Shown here one piece after another: positions 8,613 through 15,774 of a stretch of DNA of 42,859 nucleotides (its first letter is position 1; the number at the start of each line of letters is the position of its first letter). This DNA is from Hydrogenibacillus sp. (GTDB lineage Bacteria > Bacillota > Bacilli > Thermicanales > DSM-22653), in the NCBI GenBank assembly GCA_014896255.1, contig JADBKT010000012.1:1-42859 (forward strand). Reading direction: 5' to 3'. The translations under genes and the position numbers were made by a program. The notes beneath the pieces are model-generated. The model searched no databases. It was not told the DNA's origin and saw only the letters and a list, made by a program, of their open reading frames with translations.

Positions 8613-9338
8613 CTACGACCCCTCTCCCAACGCCGGCTCCGGCGCCTCGAACAATTTCGGCAGCCCCTTGGCGAGGGCGCGCACCGCCAGGCGCGTGCCT
8701 TCGTCGAACGCCGTCCTGACGAGCCCCTCGAAGTCTTCGCCGAGCCGCGCCCCGAGGCCTCTTAAGCGGACTTCTTGCCGCGCCCGCGGCTCCCGTTCTT
8801 GCCGCGCAAAAAGCAGCGCGTAACTCACGGCCGGCACGATCAGCGGACGGATCGGCGCGTTCGGCCGCGTCAGGGCCAACGGCAGCTCCGCATGGATGGC
8901 CACGTCGAGCTCAAAGGCCCGCTCCGCGTCCGATTCGCCCAGTCCGACGAGACTATAACGCAGCGCCTTGGCCGCATGAATCCGCTCCAAAGCGGCCGCA
9001 AACCGCCCGATCATCGCTACCTGACCGCCCTCTGCCAGCACGCGGACATAACGGCTGCTCAGCGCGTCGCCATACAGCACGCGAAGCGCTCCGTCAAGCG
9101 CGACGCGCTCGGTGTCCGCCAGCGCGTCATGCAGCCACAACCCCCACTCGATGAACAACGCAGCTTGTCCGACGACGACAAGCTCCTCCGACCGATACCC
9201 GCTCCCCTTCATCGCCGCATACATCAGGCCTACCCTCCACTCCGGAATCTCCGGAAGCGGAAGATCTTTCGGCCAATCGGCGCGAATCGCCTGCCGGGCG
9301 ATCCGCACCCACTCGACGATCTCTTGTTCCAAAAGCAT
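8613..9338 (-). CDS. hepS: heptaprenyl diphosphate synthase component I
   Basis: HepS is the non-catalytic partner of HepT in the C35 prenyl diphosphate synthase. The 241-residue product lacks aspartate-rich motifs, as expected, but has LYGDALSSRYVRVLAEGG, similar to the conserved GDYYSGxYY block of HepS, and its position before menG is diagnostic. GAGGG lies 6 bases before the ATG at 9338, which is preferred over a TTG at 9344. A promoter with an extended -10 lies about 40 bases upstream, so hepS is probably the first gene of a quinone-aro transcription unit. Confidence 0.85.
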   Translation of the reverse strand: MLLEQEIVEWVRIARQAIRADWPKDLPLPEIPEWRVGLMYAAMKGSGYRSEELVVVGQAALFIEWGLWLHDALADTERVALDGALRVLYGDALSSRYVRVLAEGGQVAMIGRFAAALERIHAAKALRYSLVGLGESDAERAFELDVAIHAELPLALTRPNAPIRPLIVPAVSYALLFARQEREPRARQEVRLRGLGARLGEDFEGLVRTAFDEGTRLAVRALAKGLPKLFEAPEPALGEGS

Positions 9339-9377
9339 CCGCAACCCTCATTCCAAAAAGAACAACCTGCTCCCACC

Positions 9378-9408
9378 AGTATAGCATAAACGCACACGCC
9401 GGGGACAA
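9378..9408 (-). promoter_or_regulatory. sigma-A-type promoter for hepS (extended -10)
   Basis: On the minus strand a TATACT -10 is preceded by TGC (extended -10), with a loose TTGTCC -35 (9403-9408) 19 bases away. The predicted start lies about 30 bases before the hepS ATG, leaving room for the ribosome site. Sequence match only. Confidence 0.6.
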
Positions 9409-9454
9409 GCCGGCCCTGGCGCCGCTTTCCGTCTTCGCCTCGATGCGCCGCTTT

Positions 9455-10045
9455 CTAGGAATCGGCTCCCCAGGTGATCTCCGCCTCCGGCCCGAGCAGC
9501 CCTTCCAGCGCGCGTCGGTCGAGCGGACCGTCCGGAATGCGGGGAAGCCGCTTCGGCCGCGGGACGACGATCGCCAACCGGACGATGTCCCCGCCGGCGT
9601 GCCGCTCGAGCACCCTCAACCACAGTTCCTCGGCCTCCGTTCGGCGAAAGACGGCATCATAGACGTTCAGCGCATCCCGCACCAAGCGGGGCTCCGGCGT
9701 CCTCGACGGGTAGATGAGGTCGACGTCGATCCGCTCGTGCGCATAGGTCACGTGCGACAAGCGCCCTTCCAGCGGCGTCGAATCGAGCGCCGCCACGAGT
9801 CGGACGGCCCCGTCCGGCACCCGGAACGTCGGCGCACGGTCGCTTTCATACGGCATCGGCGCAAGACGCGCCCAGACGATCCAGAACATCATGAGAAAAA
9901 ACCATAGCGCCGTTAAAAACCTCAAGCGACCGGGCACCCGTCTTGCGCCGACCGCCCGACGCCCACCCTCGGTCGCCGGATCTCCATTCGCCGGCCCTCG
10001 TCGCACGACCGTCGCACCGCCCTTCGGCTCAGGCTTCTTTACCAC
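9455..10045 (-). CDS. unknown single-pass membrane protein
   Basis: I do not recognise this 196-residue protein. It has a basic, Gly/Arg-rich cytoplasmic N-terminus (about 1-40), one strong membrane segment (FLTALWFFLMMFWIVWARL, about 43-61), and a soluble domain of about 135 residues that would be outside the cell. That domain mixes alternating hydrophobic and charged residues and has no cysteines. The start is GTG at 10045 with no strong ribosome site, so the true start may be further in. It lies between mtrB and hepS, a place where B. subtilis has no gene. GC-rich third positions match its neighbours, so it looks native. Confidence 0.7.
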   Translation of the reverse strand: MVKKPEPKGGATVVRRGPANGDPATEGGRRAVGARRVPGRLRFLTALWFFLMMFWIVWARLAPMPYESDRAPTFRVPDGAVRLVAALDSTPLEGRLSHVTYAHERIDVDLIYPSRTPEPRLVRDALNVYDAVFRRTEAEELWLRVLERHAGGDIVRLAIVVPRPKRLPRIPDGPLDRRALEGLLGPEAEITWGADS

Positions 10046-10085
10046 CGTATGCCGTAGGCGGCTCGCTATGCATCACGGTTGCGGA

Positions 10086-10337
10086 TCACTCATCTTCATC
10101 CGTGTGGATCGTGCCCACCGCGGTGTAGATGACGGCCCGGCCGCGGACCTTGATCGCCGACGTGTGTTCAGTGAATTGGGCGATCATCACTTCATTTTTA
10201 TCCAGCTTTTCCGTGTGGTGAAAGCGGGTGCTCTCCCCGCGCGTAAGCCCGATCACGTGTACGCCGTTCTCTTTCGCCTTGATGACCACATACTCCCGCG
10301 CCGTCCATTCCGACGCCGTTCTCGGCCGATCGTCCAT
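10086..10337 (-). CDS. mtrB: trp RNA-binding attenuation protein TRAP
   Basis: TRAP forms an 11-subunit ring that, when loaded with tryptophan, binds G/UAG repeats in the trp leader and stops transcription or translation. The product closely follows the B. subtilis protein: [31 protein letters not shown], then [14 protein letters not shown]. The lysine and arginines that contact RNA are kept. Two ATGs are possible; GGGAGGG overlaps the first but lies 7 bases before the second (10337), so the second is the start, giving 83 residues. The N-terminus is about 8 residues longer than in B. subtilis. It follows folE by 15 bases, as mtrB follows mtrA. The trp operon it would regulate is not in the window. 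Confidence 0.97.
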   Translation of the reverse strand: MDDRPRTASEWTAREYVVIKAKENGVHVIGLTRGESTRFHHTEKLDKNEVMIAQFTEHTSAIKVRGRAVIYTAVGTIHTDEDE

Positions 10338-10352
10338 CGGCATGCCCTCCCG

Positions 10353-10925
10353 TCAGGAAAACGTCCCGGTAATGAGCGCCATCGCCTCCGCACGCGCCTT
10401 CGCATCGTGGGCGAATACCCCACGCACGGCCGACGTCACGGTCTTCGAGCCGGGTTTTTTGACGCCGCGCATCGCCATGCACAGATGTTCGGCCTCGATC
10501 ACGACAATCGCCCCGTGCGCCTCAAGATGCTTCATGATCCCATCGGCGATCTGGGCCGTCATGCGCTCCTGCAGTTGCGGCCGTTTGGCCACCGTCTCCA
10601 CGGCCCGGGCGAGTTTGCTCAAGCCCACCACCCGACCTTCGCGCGGGATATACCCGACGTGTGCCTTCCCGAAAAAGGGGACCAGATGATGTTCACACAT
10701 CGAATAAAACGGAATGTCCTTGACGATGACGATTTCCTCGTGGCTTTCACTGAATATGGCCGAAAAATGTTTGCCCGGATCCTCTCCCAAGCCGGAAAAA
10801 ATCTCTTCGTACATGCGCGCCACGCGCTCAGGGGTATCCTTTAGCCCTTCGCGATCCGGATCTTCACCGATCGCCTCAAGGATCAGGCGCACGGCATAGG
10901 CCACCTTCTCGTGATCGACCGCCAT
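10353..10925 (-). CDS. folE: GTP cyclohydrolase I
   Basis: FolE (MtrA) opens GTP to dihydroneopterin triphosphate, the first step of folate synthesis. The 190-residue product has the zinc-binding block [19 protein letters not shown] near 75-93, the [21 protein letters not shown] stretch and the C-terminal zinc-ligand-containing [24 protein letters not shown] stands just before the ATG at 10925. Its own promoter lies directly behind the spoIVA terminator. The folE-mtrB pair corresponds to the B. subtilis mtrAB operon, but the hbs (HU) gene that usually stands between spoIVA and mtrA is absent. Confidence 0.97.
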   Translation of the reverse strand: MAVDHEKVAYAVRLILEAIGEDPDREGLKDTPERVARMYEEIFSGLGEDPGKHFSAIFSESHEEIVIVKDIPFYSMCEHHLVPFFGKAHVGYIPREGRVVGLSKLARAVETVAKRPQLQERMTAQIADGIMKHLEAHGAIVVIEAEHLCMAMRGVKKPGSKTVTSAVRGVFAHDAKARAEAMALITGTFS

Positions 10926-10948
10926 CTTGATGCCTCCTTTATGCCCAA

Positions 10949-10957
10949 AGTATAACA
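10949..10957 (-). promoter_or_regulatory. extended -10 promoter for folE
   Basis: The minus strand reads TGTTATACT, a TG extension plus TATACT, about 25 bases before the folE start. There is no good -35; the T-run of the preceding terminator occupies that place. The arrangement separates folE-mtrB from spoIVA transcription. Confidence 0.55.
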
Positions 10958-10968
10958 GGTTTGGAACA

Positions 10969-10994
10969 TAAAAAAAAACACCGCCATGCGGTGT
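10969..10994 (-). terminator. rho-independent terminator after spoIVA
   Basis: On the minus strand ACACCGC pairs with GCGGTGT around a 3-base loop (10978-10994) and is followed directly by a run of about nine T. It lies 40 bases past the spoIVA stop and would isolate sporulation transcription from folE. Confidence 0.9.
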
Positions 10995-11033
10995 GTCGGA
11001 TCACGGCCGACGATGCTCCCCTGCCCCGACGGC

Positions 11034-12512
11034 TCACAGCAAGATGGCGATCAGGCCGCCGGAACCTTCATTGATGATGCGCGTCAGCGTCTCTTTGAGC
11101 TTGTATCGGGCCTGATCCGGCATCATATGCAGCTTCGCCTGAATGCCCTCGTTGACGATGGCGTACAGCGTGCGTCCGAAGATCTCCGTCTCCCAGATCG
11201 CGTGCGGGTTTTTTTCAAAGTCCTGCATGAGAAAACGGGCGAGCTCTTCGCTCTGTTTTTCCGTGCCGATGATCGGCGAAAATTCCGACTCCACTTCCAC
11301 CCGGATCATGTGGATCGACGGCGCCTTGGCCTTGAGACTCACGCCGAAGCGAGGCCCTTGGCGGATGATCTCCGGCTCTTCGAGCTCCATTTCCTCGATG
11401 CGCGGCGGAGCGATGCCGTAGCCCGTCGCCCGCACCATCTCGATGGCCGACGCAAAGTGCTCATACTCTTTCCTGGCGTGGGCGAACTCGATGAGCATCT
11501 CGAGCAAATCGTCCTTGCCGCGGATTTCCCGCTCCACAATCTCATTGACGATCTGTTCGTACAACGCGTCGGACGCGTCCAGATCGATCTCCGCGATCCC
11601 CTGACCCATATGCATCTCCGCCAACCGTGCATCATGGATGAACGGATAATCTTCAAAACGGCCGACGAGCCGTTCCACGTCGCGCAACCGCTCGACGGTG
11701 TCGACCGTCTCTTCCACCGCCGTTTCGAATTGCCGCCGGAGCCAGTGGTCGCTCGAGAGCACCATCACCCAGCTCGGCAGATTGACTTTCACTTCGCGCA
11801 CCGGAAACTCATACAGCGCCTCGCGCAGCACATCCATCACGTCCGACTCCGTCATCGTCGCCACCGAAAGCGGGAGCACCGGAACGTCATACCGTTCGAC
11901 GAGTTCGGTCCGAAGCCCTTCCGTCCTGGGGTCATGCGGCCGGACGGTATTGAGGACGACGATGAACGGCTTGCCGACGGCTTTAAGCTCTTCGATCACC
12001 CGCGCTTCCGCCTCGACGTACGCCGCCCGCGGAATCTCCCCGATCGACCCGTCGGTGGTGACCACGATCCCGATGGTCGAATGGTCCTGAATGACCTTGC
12101 GCGTACCGATCTCCGCCGCCTCTTGAAACGGGATCGCATCCTCATACCACGGCGTGTGGACGAGCCGTGGACCGTTTTCATCTTCATAGCCCCGCGCTTC
12201 GGGAATCGGATAGCCGACGCAATCGACCAGCCGCACGGAGACCGAAAGACCTTCGTCCACGTCGATCTCCACCGCCTGGTTGGGCACGAACTTCGGCTCG
12301 GTGGTCATGATCTGGCGCCCCGCGGCGCTCTGCGGCAGTTCGTCGATCGAGCGCTCCCGGTCTTCCGGATACGGGATGCGCGGGATGACGACGTGCTCCA
12401 TGAACCGCTTGATGAACGTCGATTTGCCCGTCCGCACCGGCCCGACGACGCCGAGGTAGACGTCCCCGCCCGTCCGCTCGGCGATATCCCGCAACACTTC
12501 AAAGCGCTCCAC
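11034..12512 (-). CDS. spoIVA: stage IV sporulation protein A (coat morphogenetic ATPase)
   Basis: SpoIVA coats the outer forespore membrane and polymerises with ATP to form the base of the spore coat. The product is 492 residues, the same as in B. subtilis, and is highly similar throughout. Walker A is GPVRTGKS at 24-31, the threonine pair that senses ATP is T70-T71 in IMTTEPKF, and D97 lies in LVDCVGYP. The C-terminus EGSGGLIAILL matches the conserved tail needed for localisation. The start is GTG at 12512 with GAGGAGGG 6 bases before it; the seven-codon longer frame has no support. A sigma-E-like promoter lies about 50 bases upstream. Confidence 0.98.
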   Translation of the reverse strand: MERFEVLRDIAERTGGDVYLGVVGPVRTGKSTFIKRFMEHVVIPRIPYPEDRERSIDELPQSAAGRQIMTTEPKFVPNQAVEIDVDEGLSVSVRLVDCVGYPIPEARGYEDENGPRLVHTPWYEDAIPFQEAAEIGTRKVIQDHSTIGIVVTTDGSIGEIPRAAYVEAEARVIEELKAVGKPFIVVLNTVRPHDPRTEGLRTELVERYDVPVLPLSVATMTESDVMDVLREALYEFPVREVKVNLPSWVMVLSSDHWLRRQFETAVEETVDTVERLRDVERLVGRFEDYPFIHDARLAEMHMGQGIAEIDLDASDALYEQIVNEIVEREIRGKDDLLEMLIEFAHARKEYEHFASAIEMVRATGYGIAPPRIEEMELEEPEIIRQGPRFGVSLKAKAPSIHMIRVEVESEFSPIIGTEKQSEELARFLMQDFEKNPHAIWETEIFGRTLYAIVNEGIQAKLHMMPDQARYKLKETLTRIINEGSGGLIAILL

Positions 12513-12564
12513 GGCATTCCCTCCTCGTGACAACCTTCACCGCCCAATGGGCTTGGATATCACC

Positions 12565-12593
12565 AATATATGTGTGCCGCAGGCGCCTATGCC
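12565..12593 (-). promoter_or_regulatory. sigma-E-like promoter for spoIVA
   Basis: On the minus strand GGCATAGG (12586-12593) and CATATATT (12565-12572) are separated by 13 bases, close to the mother-cell sigma-E pattern (GKMATATT, 13-15 bases, CATACAMT). The -35 abuts the yphF stop. B. subtilis spoIVA is under sigma-E, so the match is functionally sensible. Confidence 0.6.
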
Positions 12594-13364
12594 TCATTTT
12601 GGAGACGAATCTTCGGAATCGCCGAGCCGGACTTCGGGTTCCTCCCCGTGCCAGACAAGCGGCACGGAAGCCACCGGCACAAACAGCGTCCGATCGATGA
12701 ACAGCCGCCGGGCATCGCCGTCCCCGTCGACGGCGCGCCCTTCCGCCGTCACCGCCTGGCGGAGGAGCGCGAGATCGAGCAGATAATCGACGAACACCCG
12801 CCCTTTCGGCGTCATGAGAAGCGATAGGGCGTGGCCGCTGTAGGGCGATGTGAGCACCGGTTCGTTGAGCGCGAGCGAGGCATAGTCGATCGTAAGCTCC
12901 GAGGGGCCTTTCGCTTCTCCGCTCGGCAACCGCCCGTTGACCTCGACATACGCTTGCACCGCCCGCTGTACGCGCTCCACGGCGCTTAAAATCCTAAGAT
13001 CGGCCAAGCGCACCGCAAAACCGTCGCCAACGGGCACCGCCATGTAGCGATAGACGCCGCCGCGCTCAAAAGCGCTCGAGGGAATCGGGTTCAGCCAATC
13101 GGGATAAAGCGCGCTCATGTCGATCGGCGCGCCTTCGATCGGATCGATCGCCTTCTCGGGCCGCGCGACCGGCAGGATGCCCTGCCGCTCGACATACGCT
13201 TGCACCGCCCGCTCGACCGTCGTCACGTCCCGCCAAAGATCCCCTTCGCTCGTCGTCCGCGCATTCGGATAGAGACATCCGCCGAGGACGAACAGCACCA
13301 AAAAAGCGACCGGCACGCCAAGGCGCTCCAACCGCATCCGGCGGCCCAAGCGCGCCATACGCAT
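12594..13364 (-). CDS. yphF: YphF-like lipoprotein
   Basis: The product is about 256 residues and resembles B. subtilis YphF, the neighbour of spoIVA: GCLYPN after the signal peptide, AVQAYVERQGILPV, DMSALYPDWLNPIPSSAFERGGVYRY, TSPYSGHALSLLM, FVDYLLDL and LFVPVASVPLVWH. The lipobox L-G-G-C ends at Cys30, so the mature protein is lipid-anchored outside the membrane. Two similar AVQAYVE blocks (after the anchor and about 90 residues later) suggest an internal duplication. The start is uncertain: ATG at 13364 is used, but a TTG 12 bases earlier has a better-placed GGGGG. The function is not known. Confidence 0.85.
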   Translation of the reverse strand: MRMARLGRRMRLERLGVPVAFLVLFVLGGCLYPNARTTSEGDLWRDVTTVERAVQAYVERQGILPVARPEKAIDPIEGAPIDMSALYPDWLNPIPSSAFERGGVYRYMAVPVGDGFAVRLADLRILSAVERVQRAVQAYVEVNGRLPSGEAKGPSELTIDYASLALNEPVLTSPYSGHALSLLMTPKGRVFVDYLLDLALLRQAVTAEGRAVDGDGDARRLFIDRTLFVPVASVPLVWHGEEPEVRLGDSEDSSPK

Positions 13365-13399
13365 CAAACGGGCCAAACCGCCACCCCCGTCCGCCCGGT

Positions 13400-13564
13400 T
13401 CAAAAAAACAGCGCCCGCACGGCCAGCAAGAACGCCGGAAACAACATGGCGAACGAAAATGCCACCACGACGCGCCGCGGCCACCCGGAAAGTCGTGTCC
13501 GAGCCCACGTGACGAGAAAATTGGCCACGAACAACAGCGCGATGGCCAAAACCGCATCCAGCAT
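13400..13564 (-). CDS. small two-helix membrane protein at the YphE position
   Basis: This 54-residue product consists almost wholly of two hydrophobic helices, LDAVLAIALLFVANFLVTW and VVVAFSFAMLFPAFLLAV, joined by a basic loop (RTRLSGWPRR). GAGGTG lies before tandem ATGs at 13567 and 13564; the second has the better spacing. B. subtilis has the small gene yphE between gpsA and yphF, so position suggests the same gene, though I cannot confirm sequence similarity. The yphF gene follows by about 35 bases. A TACAAT -10-like box lies about 15 bases before the ribosome site. Confidence 0.6.
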   Translation of the reverse strand: MLDAVLAIALLFVANFLVTWARTRLSGWPRRVVVAFSFAMLFPAFLLAVRALFF

Positions 13565-13680
13565 CATGCTCACCTCTACCGCCCATTGTACACGACGCAG
13601 GGCCAAAGGCGAAGCGCTTCGGACAACGATCGTGCATATGTTAAAAGCACACGCCATGCCGACAAAGTGAGGTGCGCACC

Positions 13681-14094
13681 ATGCGTCCGAAAAAAACGGC
13701 GGCCGGCGCCGAACCCCCATCGGAAAGCGACGCGAAAAGCGCGCTCGTCGAGCAACTCAAACCGCTCAAAAACACCGTCGGGCAGCTCAGCGGCTCCCTC
13801 CGCAAGATCGAACAGTCACTGGAGACGGTGCTGTCGATCTTCGCTTTGATCGAACAAATGGGCGGCATCGGCAAGATGAACGCGCTTCTTCAAGAGTTTT
13901 CCGGCGCCCGCGGCACCGGGACGCCGCTGGAGCGGATCAAGCGGATCGTCCGCCTGCTGGAAAACATGGATTATCAAAAGGTCCATCAATGGTTGGACCA
14001 TCCGATCGTTCATAAACTGCTCAGCGTTCAGCCGAGCCAAGCCGAAGAGAACAAAGCGGACGACCAAAGCCGCTTCGGTAGGCGAAAAAAATGA
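13681..14094 (+). CDS. unknown charged helical protein, probably sporulation-linked
   Basis: The 137-residue product is not one I recognise. It has a basic/charged N-terminus, a helical middle (LVEQLKPLKNTVGQLSGSLRK then ETVLSIFALIEQMGGIGKMNALLQ, residues about 23-72) with regular hydrophobic spacing, and a charged tail ending RFGRRKK; no cysteines and no signal peptide. GAGGTG stands 6 bases before the ATG at 13681; an in-frame GTG at 13672 overlaps that ribosome site and is unlikely. It is the only plus-strand gene in the first 36 kb and converges on a spoVIF-like gene with a shared terminator. A CATATGTTA about 38 bases upstream resembles a sigma-K -10, but no clear -35 is seen. Confidence 0.75.
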   Translation: MRPKKTAAGAEPPSESDAKSALVEQLKPLKNTVGQLSGSLRKIEQSLETVLSIFALIEQMGGIGKMNALLQEFSGARGTGTPLERIKRIVRLLENMDYQKVHQWLDHPIVHKLLSVQPSQAEENKADDQSRFGRRKK

Positions 14095-14131
14095 CGGCGC
14101 ATCATTTTTTCGCGCCGTCTTTGCCTTTTTT
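14087..14131. terminator. bidirectional terminator between convergent genes
   Basis: GACGGCGC (14093-14100) pairs with GCGCCGTC (14112-14119). On the plus strand the stem is followed by TTTGCCTTTTTT; on the minus strand by ATTTTTTT. The right arm and plus-strand T-tract lie inside the 3' end of the spoVIF-like reading frame, so coding and terminator sequences are shared. Confidence 0.85.
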
Positions 14132-14413
14132 GCCGCCATCGGCAGACTGGGCCTTTTTGGATTGCAACAGCTTTTGAATCGACTCCAGCCCGGTAAAGGG
14201 ATGTTTTTGTATATATTGCATGATTTCTTCTTCTTTTTCCGGCGTCAGCTTCATGCCGATGATGGTCGCCAGCTGGCGCACGAGCGCGCGCATTTTCGTT
14301 TCGTTCGTTTGATCGCCTTCCTGAATGCCCTTCGCCACATTCGCCAGCGCTTGACCGTCGACCGGTTTATTGGCGATCTGGTTGATCAGGTCGAACAGCT
14401 GACCGAGGTTCAT
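14102..14413 (-). CDS. stage VI sporulation protein F-like
   Basis: The 103-residue product resembles SpoVIF (YjcC), a mother-cell protein needed late in sporulation for coat assembly. The shared pattern is a helix, then GQALANVAKGIQEGDQTNETKMRALVRQLATIIGMKLTPEKEEEIMQYI and a terminal LESIQKLLQSK block, followed by a Lys/Gly-rich tail ending KKGKDGAKK. GAGGAGG lies 7 bases before the ATG at 14413. The family call rests on this remembered pattern and is moderate. It sits between gpsA and the small membrane gene, where B. subtilis has no spoVIF, so placement differs from the model organism. Confidence 0.7.
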   Translation of the reverse strand: MNLGQLFDLINQIANKPVDGQALANVAKGIQEGDQTNETKMRALVRQLATIIGMKLTPEKEEEIMQYIQKHPFTGLESIQKLLQSKKAQSADGGKKGKDGAKK

Positions 14414-14445
14414 CGCCCTGCCTCCTCACGTTTGGACCCTCGGTT

Positions 14446-14475
14446 CAGCATATGCGGCGACGGCGGCGGCCGTGT
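14446..14475 (-). promoter_or_regulatory. possible sigma-K promoter of the spoVIF-like gene
   Basis: On the minus strand ACAC (14472-14475) and CATATGCTG (14446-14454) are separated by 17 bases, near the mother-cell sigma-K pattern (mACm, 16-17 bases, CATAnnnTA) with one mismatch. B. subtilis spoVIF is a sigma-K gene as I recall. A short, degenerate match, hence low confidence. Confidence 0.35.
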
Positions 14476-14544
14476 AGGCGGAGACTTCACCTTGAATCGC
14501 ATTCGCTCGCGCCTTCGATCGTGCGGCGGATCGTACGCCTGAAG

Positions 14545-15774
14545 TTATGGGTTGCCGTTTGCCGGCGCGCCCGTCCGGGCGCGGCGGCCGACCCAGGCGG
14601 AAAGGAGAAAGTCGGCCCCTTCCTCCGTCGGTTCTCGGGCGAGCAGGTCTTCCACCGCTTGTCGAGGCGTCTTCCCCTCGAACAGAACGAGGTACAGCTC
14701 CCGGGTGATCGGCATGCTCACCCCGTGCAACCCGGCGAGCGCATACGCCGCTTCTGTCGTCTTCACCCCTTCGACGACCATGCCGATGCGTTTCAGCACT
14801 TCCGGAAGCGGCAGCCCTTCGCCGAGCATCCGCCCGGCACGCCGGTTACGGCTGTGACGGCTCGTCGCCGTGACGATCAGATCGCCGATTCCGGCAAGCC
14901 CGGCGAACGTGAGCGGGTGCGCCCCGAGATGCACGCCGAGGCGGGCGATCTCATGCAGCCCGCGGGTGATGAGCGCCGCTTTGGCGTTGTCGCCGTAACC
15001 GAGGCCGTCGGAAAGGCCCGCACCGAGGGCGATGATGTTTTTGAGCGCTCCGGCGATCTCGACGCCGACAAGATCGTCGTTCGTATAGACGCGGAACGAC
15101 GGCGCAAAAAACACGCTTTGCGCCGCTTCCGCCGCCTGCCGGGCTCCGGCGACGACGACCGTCGTCGGGAGGTTTCGGGCCACGTCTTCGGCGTGCGACG
15201 GCCCGGAGAGGGCGACGATGCGCGAGGCAATCTCGGTCGGAAGCACATCGGCGAGCACTTCCGACATGCGTTTCAAGCTTCCCGACTCCAGTCCCTTGGC
15301 GGCATGCACGATGAGCGCCGAGGAAGACAGATGGGGCGCCGCCCCTTGAGCGACCTTTCGCATCGCCTGAGAAGGGACGACGAACACGACGACGTCCGCG
15401 TCTTTCAAGGCCGCTTTCAGAGATGGCGTCAGATCAAAGGCCGGCAAGCGCACGCCCGGAAGATAGCGGACGTTTTCCCGCCGTTCGGCGATCTCTGCGA
15501 TGTGCGCCGGATCGCGGCCCCAGAGCACGACGTCGTGTCCGTTGTCATAAAGACGTAAGGCGAGCGCCGTGCCGAAGCTCCCGGCGCCGAGTACGGCCAC
15601 ACGCCGGGCATGCCCTGCAGACGGCTCGAGCCGAGCCGCTCTTCCATGCGACTCTCGCTCGTCCCGTTCTTGCCGCGCACGTCGATCGCGCCCCTCGTGC
15701 CGCGCGATCGGCCCCTCATCCCCGGACCCTCGCCCGTTTGCCGTCATCATCGCGTTGTTCGCCGTCATCGTCAT
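14545..15774 (-). CDS. gpsA: NAD(P)H-dependent glycerol-3-phosphate dehydrogenase
   Basis: GpsA reduces dihydroxyacetone phosphate to sn-glycerol 3-phosphate for membrane lipids. The dinucleotide-binding loop is RVAVLGAGSFGTALA, followed by VVFVVPSQAMR, HAAKGLE with the active lysine, LSGPSHAEDVA, the catalytic IAGALKNIIALGAGLSDGLGYGDNAKAAL and GIGDLIVTATSRHSRNR. The full frame is 409 residues, about 60 more than usual, because of a charged Arg/Glu/Gly-rich N-terminal extension. The ATG at 15774 overlaps the der stop (ATGA), which favours the long form, but ribosome sites here are weak and a start closer to the Rossmann fold is possible. The der-gpsA order is as in B. subtilis. Confidence 0.93.
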   Translation of the reverse strand: MTMTANNAMMTANGRGSGDEGPIARHEGRDRRARQERDERESHGRAARLEPSAGHARRVAVLGAGSFGTALALRLYDNGHDVVLWGRDPAHIAEIAERRENVRYLPGVRLPAFDLTPSLKAALKDADVVVFVVPSQAMRKVAQGAAPHLSSSALIVHAAKGLESGSLKRMSEVLADVLPTEIASRIVALSGPSHAEDVARNLPTTVVVAGARQAAEAAQSVFFAPSFRVYTNDDLVGVEIAGALKNIIALGAGLSDGLGYGDNAKAALITRGLHEIARLGVHLGAHPLTFAGLAGIGDLIVTATSRHSRNRRAGRMLGEGLPLPEVLKRIGMVVEGVKTTEAAYALAGLHGVSMPITRELYLVLFEGKTPRQAVEDLLAREPTEEGADFLLSAWVGRRARTGAPANGNP

